Shown: piece by piece, positions 37,698 through 49,800 of the stretch
Layout of the letters: each line of letters begins with the position of its first letter
Position numbering within the stretch: the stretch's first letter is position 1
Source: Nereocystis luetkeana
Lineage: Eukaryota; Sar; Phaeophyceae; Laminariales; Laminariaceae
DNA: 64,000 bases
Direction of reading: 5' to 3'
Assembly: GCA_031213475.1 (NCBI GenBank)
Contig: JARUPZ010000019.1
Span: 3,560,770 to 3,624,769 of the forward strand
The notes under the pieces: model-generated
Databases searched by the model: none
Told to the model about the DNA's origin: nothing
The model's input: the letters and a program-made list of their open reading frames with translations, nothing else
Position numbers and translations under genes: made by a program

Positions 37698-40600
37698 CAT
37701 ACAGCTGTGGAACAGAGAGGGGCGCAGCCCTTTTTTTCCGATGCTTCTCACTCCAAGAGAACTCTCTACTTTACTCTCAAAACACTGGTTTTCCGAAAAA
37801 CAAAAAACGAAAGGGGGAACCCAAAACTCAATAATGCCTGCCATGGCCTACGTATACAACGAACAAAATAATATATACCGGCAGGTCACCTGATACTCTT
37901 ATATTCCACCTCCAACCTACAGCAGTACGCATCATAGTGCGAATGAAAAATATACCTGGTACGTGGTATATATTTTTCCAGGAGACTAGACTGGGGGGAA
38001 TAGACTACATCATTGGGCAGTTAATAATAGTCAGTTTGTTGAGCTGAGCACTCCCGATCGGTCAGACACAGTTTGACCAAAAAAGGTGCTACCTCGTAGC
38101 GTGCATGCTTCGCCAAAAAGCTTGTTTGTCGAACCCGCACAGCCGGCCAGCCGTCGGAGGATATGTAGCGACGCGGTCACCCAGTTGCTGGTGGAGACCC
38201 CCAAGCGTTTCATGTCTACACACAACACATATTTGTGCCTTTGTTTCGTACGAACGTCGCGAAATGATGGGATGGGATGTTCATCATCGCTAGCAATGGA
38301 GGAGGCCTCCCCCCGTTTTGCGTCCTCTCACGTGATTTTCTTATGCGTTCTCATCGGCAGACTCCGCAAAGTTGAAAAAATCGAAACGATCTTCGCGCTT
38401 CGATGTCGCATTCTGAGCACACAAAATCCGGCAAATAGCCAGTTAGAGAAGAATCCCGTCTCCCACCCGGCCCATCACGCACGATTTGCACCGCCGCCAC
38501 TCGAAGCGTGCAGTGCGCCGAAGAAAGTTGTCGCTTGCGCTCGTCCCTCCAAGGCACAGACACAAATGGATGTACCTGGTACAATTTTAGACCCAAACGC
38601 CGTGAAGGCTGCTGCAAATACCAGGAACACCCTCCAAGAGCTGCATAAGAAGCGTTTTTTTCTTGCGATGCTGAGTTTGGTCCTACCGTTTGTTCTATCA
38701 TGACGACTGCATGCTAGTGAAACGGATGCAATTTCAGCAGGTTGATGGAATAGTCTTCTTGTTGTATTCTCCTGTTGATCCTGGATTATGCCCCGGAGGG
38801 TTGATTTCTAAACCAGGACCTGATGGCGCCGTTTATGTTCCCGGGCGATCCGTAGAACACATCTTCAGTTGGTTGACTTGGCGTCGACGGCCGATGTTTT
38901 GCTTGTCCCATCATATTCATTTCGTCACTTTGTACGCAAAATGGAGCTCTGGTTTTACCTACCGCGCTCTGCTCCCATTCTACAGCAGTGCCACCTTGTT
39001 CCGATCGGTACAGACACTCGAGCGCCAATCCCTCCCCCCCCCCGTGGTTCATTCACATCACGCTCTTACCTCTGGAAACTCCTCCGGCTGCGGATACACC
39101 TTACTCCCCTGCCCGAACCCATAAACAAGGTTGTTCTGGCGCTCGAAGGCCGGGTGGGAAGCGTCCAACACAGTCCCAACCATTATGCTTCGGCCCTGAC
39201 CCCCCCCCGCGTCTCTATCCTCCCCGCCGCCTCCTCCGCCGCCGCCGTTTCGTCGCTTTCCCTTGCTTGGACTGCTTGTGCGGGCACCACCGCGGCGCAG
39301 TCTTTCATCTTCGTCTGTGGTTCTCCCACCGCTGCCGCTATTCCCGAAGCGATGGCCGCCTCTCGCGGCGGCATTAGCGTCGGCTGCGGCAACACCCGTG
39401 CGGTAGTTCTCCCAGGAGGACCCGTACACCTCGCCCACGCTCCCGTCCCACGCAGAGTCCATCTCGGTAAGGCCATCGCCAACGTTGCTGTTGTTGTTGC
39501 CCACCCCCCGGTTTCGTCGAACCACTCCACTGTCGCCGTCCATGGCTAGACTACTTTGATGATGTCCGCCGATGCCCACTCCCCCGTCAGATGAACGCAA
39601 CAGGTCTCCCTGCCCACGGTGTCGGGCCTCCGCCTGCAGGTCTCCCATCGTGCCAAGCACGTTGTTGATGTAAGAGTCTTCGAAGGTCCCGCCGCCACCC
39701 CCAGCCTCGCCGCCGAAACTCCCGCTGTCACCCCCACCTGCCCCAGCCGCTCCCCCCCCCCGGCCACTCGTGGCGGTGGGATTCCCCTTTCTGTTACGGC
39801 CAGCGCGCATGATGCCCCCGACGACGCTGGTTTCGTCCTTGCTCGTTCCTCCGCTCTTGGTGCCACCCGGCCTGGCGGCCGCCCCCGAGGCAAACTCTGG
39901 ATGGCTCATCGCGTACACGACGTCGTTTTCCTCGTGGTAGCCGGCGATGGCCTGCTCGAGAAGGGTGGTTGCTTTCGCCCTCGCTTCCTGGAAGACCTCG
40001 TGGCCGGCGTTGATCCACACCACGCAGGTTTTGCTCGGGTCTTGCAGAGCCTGCATGCGTGTCACACGGTACGTGATGGTGTTTTTTTTCTTTCGTAAGG
40101 TGTGGGCTGGTTTAGTGTGTTGTTGAAATGCAAGCAGGGGGGGGCTATGTTTGGTTTGGACGTCTGTCTCACACGCACCCCTGATGTGCGTTTGCGGTTT
40201 CACGCACACCACGCAGTTTTTTCCCCGGGGGGTCTTGCAGAGCCTGCGTGTCACGTGATGATCCGGAGGTTATCGTTCGTGGGGTGTGTGGCTGGTGTTG
40301 TGTGTGGTCAATGCAAGCAGAAGGTTTGTTTTTGGTGGCATGGATCGGTGAAATATCGTGTGCGTGAGTGTTCCTTGCTCTTAATCATGAAGACACGCCC
40401 CCTTGTATAGGGCATCAGTTGTCGTTTGGCGCGCCGGGGGTTTCTACCAAGCTTGGAACGTTCAAAAACGGACTGTCGAAAACGACTGCCGAACAAGAAC
40501 GGCCCACACCCGAAGGTTGTCGTAGGCGGGTTTTTTTTCCAAGCTGTGCGGCCTCGTCTCATGGTGCTTTCCTATGGTCTCCTCCTCCCTATGTGAAAAA

Positions 40601-43600
40601 AGAATGGAGATCTTCAAGTAACGCGAAGGAACATATTGACAAGTACAAGTACCGCCCCCTTCCGGATGTAGAAATCATTTTATAAATTGGAAACGATTTT
40701 TTACTTCCCCCTCTCCGCCCCTCACGCCATATTTTACACAGGTTGGGTTGGCGTCGGTTGGCAACGACACTATAAAACATTGTGCTCGCTAGATAACCAG
40801 GGCACCGTTTTTTGTTATTGTTTCGGCGGTCGATCACAGCTGGCGTTCGAGTTATAGATCATTTTGTGCGGGGTGGAGAACCTTTACTCCGCACAAGGGG
40901 AATGATCGCATCACGTAGTATTCATTCATGGCAAGGGACCCAAGAGGCAGTTACACAGTACCCCTATTGCTGTCTCTGGAAGTGGCCACACCGGAAACAA
41001 ATAGACTCTTTGAATATGCAAGTCCGCCTCACAAGCGGTTCTTAGTAGGATGCAGCTCGCCCTTCACGCGACTCGCCGAACACCTCATGGCGCTTCGCGC
41101 TTCGTGCACGCAATGTCTGCCGGATCGGTGAAAACCCGACGTGCTCCGTCCCGACATTGTAGGGATGCGAGGGTCCATGGTCATACGACTACGGCTATGC
41201 ATGATATCGAGTACACCCCTCCCCCCCGAAAAAAAAACAAAAAAAAACATCAAACCATTTATTTCAGCCCATTACGATTTAACCCCCAGTTTACCAGATA
41301 TGTATGTATATATGCCGCATGCGCTGCTATAGGGTAGACGAGGTCTTGAGAAGTATCACCTTATGGATGCTCCTGACTTCGCCCCCGCGCCGCGAGACGT
41401 AAGGGTCGGTGTGCAGGGGCTTGACGAAGTTGTTCTGCGTGCTCTGGATGCAGATGACGGGGATGTCTATCTGAGACAGCACCGGTCGGGTATCAACGTG
41501 AGCCAGCGCGCCCCTGCAAAGCTGTATCCTCCCTCTCACCGAGATTGGGTTGTGAACCGCGGTGTAGATGTTCAGCGCCAGAGGGGTGGACACCTTTGCG
41601 CGCACGACCGACGGGAAAGTGCGAGTGCAGCCGACGAGCATATTGGCACCGCGAGCGGGAAAACGACGCGCCGGAATGGCGGGCGGGGCGCGGTGGGATG
41701 GGACCGGGCGGGGCGCGGTGGGGCGGACATAATCAGGCGTCTGTCCTACTGAGCTCGGCTGTTTCGTGCCTGCCTCACAGAGTGCGCGGTCTCGGTCGAG
41801 CTTTTTGTTTTCGTCCTTGTCCCATCACCCGCATTCCAAACGGCCAGGGGGGCGATAGGCGATAGCACGAAGTCGATGCCTCCACTTCGGGATACTTTCC
41901 CCTCCTGAACATAGGTCTAGAATAATAGAAATAGAGCCCTCAGCGCATGACTGGGTAGCAGATCAGTTTTCAAGGTTAACCCTCTCAGCAAAACATTCAT
42001 CGTACTCGCGTCTTATCAATGCTAAAGGGTACAATGAAAACTGATCTGGAACCCAGTCATGAATTCTGGCTGACCGAAAACTAAACTCGCTAAATTGGCT
42101 CGTGCGCACGACAAATGTCCGAGCTTTATAGTCGCATGCGCGCGGTCGTTTTTTACATGCGTACTAGTTTCAGTTTCTGCGTCATTTGTATCTGACTATT
42201 GATCATCGCGTTTGGTAAAAATATATCTTATTGACGCGTGTTCCATACTTAATAACAAACGCGAAATCAACGCTTGGTTTAGCTCTACTTCGCCACCCAG
42301 AGCATATACCTTGTTAGCCGTCGGTCCAGTCAAGGTGTGCCCTTGCCAGCCAAGGCATACCGTACTTACTCACACCCCCTATCGCTCATACCCTCGACGC
42401 ACGGCGGTGTAAATATAGTATATACGTAATTCTATATGTACTTACCTGTCCAAGGTACGCCGGGCTGAAGAGAAACCTCGCGTGGAAGTACACCGGGAGG
42501 TCCGGCCTCGACTCAGGCGCGCAGTTGAAAACGTTCATGCAGTCGTGCAACACCCCCGCCAGGTAGGAGTCAACGTAGGAGAACGAGTTGAGAAGGAGAA
42601 GAGAGCGGGGGGAAGGGCTTGCGAAGTGGCTGGCGTAGAAGGTTGCCACCGCTCCGCCCGACCCGAAACCCACCAGGTGATAAGGCCTCTCGGAGTCAAA
42701 CTCCCCTGGCAGGAATACAAATAAAAAATTCGGGAGTTCAATACGAAAGGCGCAAGTGGCGCATCTGCGTGTCGGGGGCTTGCTCGCTCAACTATTTGAT
42801 GGAAATAATCGGAAGTTGTCTACCAGCACGGGAAACGAAGCTGGTACGTAGGAAGACCGCAATCCAGATTTCATGGTCGGTCATGGGAAGAGAACAAGCG
42901 GGTTGGGGAGGTGTTTGGGAGAAACGAGAGGGGGACGCCGTGGCTTGTAAACTATTTGGCCTTGCTCGCGGTGCTTAGCGTTGTCGTTGCCGGCATGCCA
43001 AACGGGTGAAAAAACATCCAACGATACTCAGATCAGCAAAAAAAGGTGGGCCGGGTCGTCAAAGGAGGCAGACACTAAACTGTTGTCCTCTCGTCTGAGG
43101 TGTACGATGCGTTTTCGCAATATTATGTGTTTTGTTTTTCGTCGTTGTATTTTTTCCTTCCTGAGGTATTCTCCCACTCCAGCGTTATTGGAGCCTGCTC
43201 TGCGACCATGGCCACGGGCTGTTTTTTTTCTTGCGATGAGTTGAAGTGTGAGAACAACGACATCCGTAAAAACAGAACGAAAAAAGGCAGGGAGATGATC
43301 GCCATGAACGCCGTGGTCGGTCAAACTCTCCGCCTCCTCGTTTTTGTGCTGGTGCTCTGGCTACGATCGTGGATCTGAAAGCGCTGACATTCACACCTAC
43401 GACAGATCGTGTGCAGATAGATCATCCAGATCCTTGGGATCCCTAACCTGCCGTTTCCAAGTTAGGGCAACAACGCGCCACGGTAGATCATGCCGAGCAT
43501 GCCGCTTACACCCGGCAACATGAGTTAAACCATACAGATCATACATATCATACGAATCATACAGATCAGGAATATCTGGCCTGAAGAATCTAGATCCTTG

Positions 43601-46600
43601 GCTGGGAATGATATGTAGATGATCGGCCAGAGGTGCGGCGTGTCGTCCCTTACCGGTGCCGCCGTTGCTCTTCCTGCCGAGGTGCAGCAAGAGGTACTGG
43701 AGAATGGTAGACAGGTACTCGTTATTCAGAAGCTGCTGCTCTCTCCATTCGCTGAAGGCCTGTCCGGGATAATTCCAAAGCAAAACCTTTTTCGGAAGAA
43801 CCGAAAAAACAGATTGACGGGGGAGCGGGGGGGGAGGGGGGGGCGCAGGCACATAAGGTCGGGAGGAAGGAAGCGAGCGAGAAACCAGAAGGAATTTACA
43901 CAGCGGGATAGGCATCAGTTCATATCAGTGTACGTGTTTGGGAGAGGGGGGGGGGGTTAAGTTTGGAAAATAGCTCGCTAAACGTTCTAAAATTCCAGGA
44001 AAAAATTGCATGGGATGTGTCGCCTGCTACGATAGCGGCATACCTGGTAAATCGTTTCGGCTAAATCGTTCCTGACTGAAGCACTGCGGAATTATCCGAT
44101 AATCGTTGTCGGTTGTTGGAGCCCCATTATTAGTGTTTTTACAACATTATTCATTATATATACATGGCCATGAGGCTGAGTATTCATTCATCTGGTTGTA
44201 TAAGAGTACAACTTTGCCCCTCGAACTCAGTTTTTACATAGATTATATAAATAGAGAGCTGTGAGTTTGACTCGGCAGGATTCCACGACTAACAAGCTAA
44301 TCGGTAGGTGCCGTTAGCCGCCAACGAGCCGATTTTAGTCGGCAGGCCGTCCGTCGGCCGGCCAAACCAGCTGATGGCTCAGCCGACTTAGCTACTTAAT
44401 TAAGTCAGGCAAGCAAAGCGAGCCAGATTATCCCCCCACCCCGCACCGACCAAGGGGGCGGGCCCGGCCCGGCCCGCCTCCAGAAAGAGAAAATACATAC
44501 CGCACATTCGGCAATTCCTCCTACTGGTACTAAAGCCCAGTAATGAGTCGGATAGTCGGCACCGACTATCCGGCACCTCTGGGCAACGACTAACTATGAT
44601 TCCAACTACAGCAATAAGTAGTGGGTGTCTTGAGTCGTGGCGGCACAGACGCGTTCCAACAGCGTTAGGGGTAGTAGCTCCTAGTTTTCGTTTTTCTGAG
44701 GGTGTTCGCTCGAATATAGTGTAGGAGCTTTCTCTATCTCACCCAAAAAGTTGACAACAACGAAAAAAACGAGATATAAATAGGCAACCACTACTATTGT
44801 AAAAACACTGTGAATCACGGCTCTCCATCGATACTGGGTGCTGGTCCTCGGTTAACCCTTTTAAGGCAAGCTGTGGTCCCGCTTCGGGGAGAAACTGCTT
44901 AGAATTTGAGGGGTTTGTCCTCCAAAACGGGACTGCAGTTTGCCTTAAAAGGGTCAAAGAAGCCCGACGTCAAACAGAAATATTTTTGACCAAAACCTGC
45001 TGCCTCTATAGAATTTTCTAGGTGACATACCTGCAAATCCCTACCTCATGCAACAAGCACCATATACAACACCGGCATATCGTGTACAGCACGTCTATCC
45101 CTCCCTCACCTGAGCCCCGGGATACCTCGCGATCAGAGGCGAGACCACGATCTTCATGCGCTCGTAGTTGTCGAACAGATCGTGGCACACCACGAGATTG
45201 AAGAAGCCTCCGGAGGGTTGGCCACCGGGCGGCGGTGGTGGTGGTGGTCGCGACGCTCCGACGATACAGTAGGGGACGGAAGTGTCGGCATCAACCTTGT
45301 GGGGTGGTGCGAGGCGGTAGCAGGGACGGCAAAAGCGGCCGGAGGTATGTAGGCACCGTGCAAAAAAAAAAGATCGATTTCGTTGACACGCTGTGACCCC
45401 GGATCTGAGCTTCGACTATGGAGAGGAAAATGAAGGACGAGTGAAACAAATAAGATGGAAAATAACCAAACAAAGCGCGCGGCAAAAAAGAAGGCCAGTC
45501 ACGGGAGGGCGGAGAACCGAAGGAAGACACCTGTGACCACTGATTGTCCACCAATCTTAGGATGGTGAAGACATCCTACGAGAGCTTGAAAGTAAAAGTG
45601 ATGAGGGGGTGCAAAAAAAGTTGTGATCGGTACTCACTGTCAATCACGTATAGAGGCTCACTTCACGGGTCGTAGGTGTATTGGATGGGGTAGGGGGGCA
45701 TACACACACACAAAAAGGGAGAGTGACAAGAGAGGGTGAAAGCGTCGTAAAAAATTATTTGCAGCGGTGTGGGGATATTGGGTTTGTGATCCGATCGTAC
45801 TAGCCACGCGTGACGATGGGAAAACCGAGGCATTGTGCACGTACTAGGGATCAAGCGTGCCTGTGGTGAAACGGGGGAAAACCATCGAGTAGAGGTTGGA
45901 ACGAAGGTTGACGGGGCGCTCTCTCGTGACGGTACACCACCGCTGTGTATGAACACCACGATGCTTGCACGTTGAATCCACCACATACATGACATCATCT
46001 CCTTTTACCTTGCCACATGCTGTGCTGTATGTACCCTATCTGCGCCGAAAATATTTAGGGTGTGGCTTGGCTGCGTTTTGCTTAGTCTCGCGGGGATTGT
46101 TCCGTAGTATTTTCTTCAACCATAGCACGTATATATCACTATGGACGGAAACATAAGGACCGTTTGGATCATAACATCAACACCTAAACGTTCTTTATGT
46201 TTTCATCCAAATTTGTACCAGTATACTGTTTGGGGTTAGCAAAGAAGAGGTTACCGTAGGTCCCGAGGTCCTGTCTAGACAGGACCCCTTCCTGACAGAA
46301 AGCCACCGCTATCCTTCAAAACATTGCCCATAAAACAGGCCTTGAGCTTCACCTTATACTCTCGCCGATCGCCCTGACCTTCAATTCCACTTCTGAGAAA
46401 GAAAAGGAAATATTTGAATACCCTTGTTGCTCTTTCGCGTTTCAGCCGTTTCATGTTCCACACAGAACGGCAGGTACAAAAAAATCGACTACGAGAATCC
46501 AGCCACCCACCCACCCACCCATCCGTCAACCAATCCATCCGCCAACCAACCCATCCACCGCCTCTACATGCAAAACGCTGCGTAAACATGCTATGGTACC

Positions 46601-46813
46601 CCGCAAAATTTCCTCTCTAAAAAACACTGCGAAAAACAAAATACCGTACACCTGGTATATATGTATGTATTTATGTACACTTCGTATACCTGCAACGCTC
46701 CCTCCACGCTATCATCCGCTTGTCGCCCGGCTATCACCATCCCCTCGGCTGCGGCCGCCGCCGAGCCTTTCAGCAACCCGAGCCCTTTACCCTGCACAGC
46801 TTTCACGCCGCCA

Positions 46814-46845
<32 letters not shown>

Positions 46846-49800
46846 GCCACCACCTCCGTTGTCGGGACCGGCGTTGGCAACCAGAGGGCGCCCGTCGACC
46901 GGCGACGCCGGTGATAGGTGGAGCGGGACGGCGGCGCGGAGCGTGTTGAGCAGAGGCGCCGACTCCGCGGGTTTGGAAACGCAGCCGTCCATGCCGGCGG
47001 CCATGTAGGAGCGGAGGTCTTCCGGAGAGGCCCTCGAGGTGAGGCAGATTATCGGCAGGTGTCGTATCTCCGACTCAGGGGGCACCGAGGACGGCGCTGC
47101 GGGATGGATGGAGAGCGAGAGCCGACACGACGGCAGGTCAGGAAAATAGTGCATTGCTACATAATGTGTTTGACAGCAGTACGTATCGTGCCCGATTCGC
47201 CCGGCTCGAAGGAAGAGGCCTTCATTTGGCTATATACATATGGATCTCGGAAAAAAACGCGAAAAACGAAAAGTCGAAGAGGGACTATAGTTAGTGCCGG
47301 CGTACGTACGCAGGATTTTTCCCCGTCACACAAAGTTGGAAAACTCAACTGGTTCTCACGCGAAGCAAGCCAAATTGCTACATGGTGAGCAATTAACTAT
47401 GATGCCTCGACCCCGCCCCGCCCCGCCCGCCACCCCGCGTCCCTCGTCGGGAAACAGAAAGACACGCACACGAAACATATCGTCTCACCTAGAACATCTC
47501 GTTCTAGGCCATGGCCGCGCGTTGAAGCGGCGGTGGTTAGCTTTCCGTGTTCCTCTACGGCCGCCGCGCGCACGGTGGAGGTACGGTTTCTCCGCGCCCT
47601 CTCAAAATCCCTCAACGAAGAGGTTATCCCGAAGCCATCCATTACGGGCAAGTCTCGCTCCGTAAGGAGCGCATCCCATTCTCCGTCTCCGTCGATTAAC
47701 GCTTCCAAAACCTTGTGGCGTTAGTAATTTTTGTGTGTTATATGATACAGAGGCGTTTTGTCAGGGATGGGTTGGTCTAGTATTGTGTGATATAGCGGCG
47801 TGTTGGTGGGATTGGGGTAGTTTTCGTGTTGTATAGTGTGGCGGCAGTTTTTCTTTGAGGGGGTGGGTTTTGTTTGGTGTTGTAGAATATGGTTGCATTT
47901 TGTTGGGGGTGCGTTAGTTTGGTGTTGTATAGTACAGTGGCATGTTGTCAGTGGTTTAGTTTGGTGTTGCATAATATGGTGGCATTCTGCTGGGGCTAGG
48001 TTTGTTTAGTTTCGCACAATAAAGCGGTATTCTTTTGGGGTTGAGTTTGTCTGGTGTAGTACCAGTATAGTATAGCGGCTTTGCTTTGGTGTTGTATGTA
48101 TGGCGGCATTCTGTTATTGCAGGGGTGGGATAGTTTGGTCGCATATAAAATATAGCGGCAGGTTTTTAGGGGTGGGTTAACGGCAGTTTGGGGTGTAAAA
48201 TGCAGTGGCATTTTGGGGGAGGGGGCTGTCGCATGTTTGTCCCTCGCGCGGACAATAGAGTGCGGGGGCAACGTTTCGATCCTCCTTTTGCGACAGCTCA
48301 CAGGTTTTTCGCGCGAGAGTGGCTGCGTACTGTATCCTATTTATTTTTTGTCTTAAGCTTGGTTGCTCTATTTCATTTTTCGCGACATGTATATGCAACC
48401 GCCATGGATGTTTTTTTTTAATACTCTGCGCCGAACACAAAATGCGGTGCGATCCGGAAATAAAATCTCTTTCAGTTTTGTTTAGTTGACTTTGCGTCGA
48501 CGGCTGATGTTATGCGGTACCATGTACCGGTACGTTTTCAATAATGCGTTTTTGAGCGAGGTGCACAACAGCCGCTCGTGCGGGCGTGACCGAAAACTCG
48601 GGGGTGAACGCAACCATAAGAGAGAGGAGAGGAGAAGTCCAGGTACTCCGGGGGGGGACAAATATCGAATCGGAGGCGTGTCGGCAGAGGGAGGGCAATC
48701 GGGGATACGAGGCTACGTAGGCGAATGAACCGCGAAGTACTACCTGGTACGTTTTTTTTCTTGTTGTTCTCGTAAGAAAGAGATTGAGGAGAGGTTCCGG
48801 TACTCGGGGGGGTCAAAGGGGGCTACCTCCCATGACACCGTACTCGCAGGCCTCGGTGGTTGCATTGGGGCTAGGTTACACCCCCCACCTCATCCGCCCA
48901 GGCTGGTCGGGAATACGGCAATATAGTCATCGTTTAGCCTCTAGTACAATGATCGAACGGCTACTATATTCACAGGCAAGACGCGTGCTACGGTATATAG
49001 GGGTAAACAGCTCCTATTTTTTTCTGAGGCTCCCTCACTTGATTATAGTATAGGAGCTCTCTATCTCGCCCCCCCCCAAAAAGCTGCAAAGCAAAACTCA
49101 AGATATGCCTGTTCCCAATGGCTTGATGTAAAACATGAATCGTGCTGCAGCGATATTGGGTTGTTCGTAGTTACTGTAGTTCCCCAGTGCCCTTAAGGAG
49201 CACGCCTGTCAGCCAGAACGAAAAATGGTCATAAAGTGCTACGAGTGCATATATCGTAGCAAGGCTTTTACCCACCGACGGTTACTACAGTGCTATATTT
49301 CCGGCGAAGAGTGGTATACGGGTACGTGTTAAGGAGCTTACCTACGTAGAGCAAGCATCTCCGTCGCATTCCCCGGCAAAAAATATGCCTACGACCAGGT
49401 ACTACTAACAAAAGCAGCGGCACAGCACCGCACGAAAATGGTGCTTGGCACTACAAGGTTTCCCTCCGGAAGCGATCGGACTTGGGGTGGACTGACGCAA
49501 TGTTAAATCCGATGACGTGTTCTTTTTCGCAGCTGGAAACAATTGACGTCTATATGATACAGCCCAAAAAGCGAAAGGCAAAACGACCAGCCAATCGAAT
49601 TCAGCATATATTTATTTGAAAAAGAAAAAACATGAGCAGTGAGACCTATGCCAATGGAAACGCGAAGTTGAAAAGTTTTTTTTCAAATATATGGCTTTAA
49701 AAAAACAGCCGAAAATTTTCTCGTACCGCCGCTGTGGGGAAAAAAGAGAAAAAAGTTTGATTTTTTCTTTTTTTTCCCCCAACGGCTGCGGGCGGCGCAA

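Noticed and set aside
37412..37844. Repetitive MYVCMYVCMYV frames
   Set aside because: Translation of an (ACAT)n microsatellite.
38086..38703. 205-residue plus-strand ORF in intron 12 of the giant gene
   Set aside because: No recognisable motif, erratic composition, and no splice or neighbour support; likely chance.
39183..40098. Long plus-strand frames opposite exon 12
   Set aside because: Mirror frames of a GC-rich Gly-coding exon; the minus frame continues the hydrolase fold.
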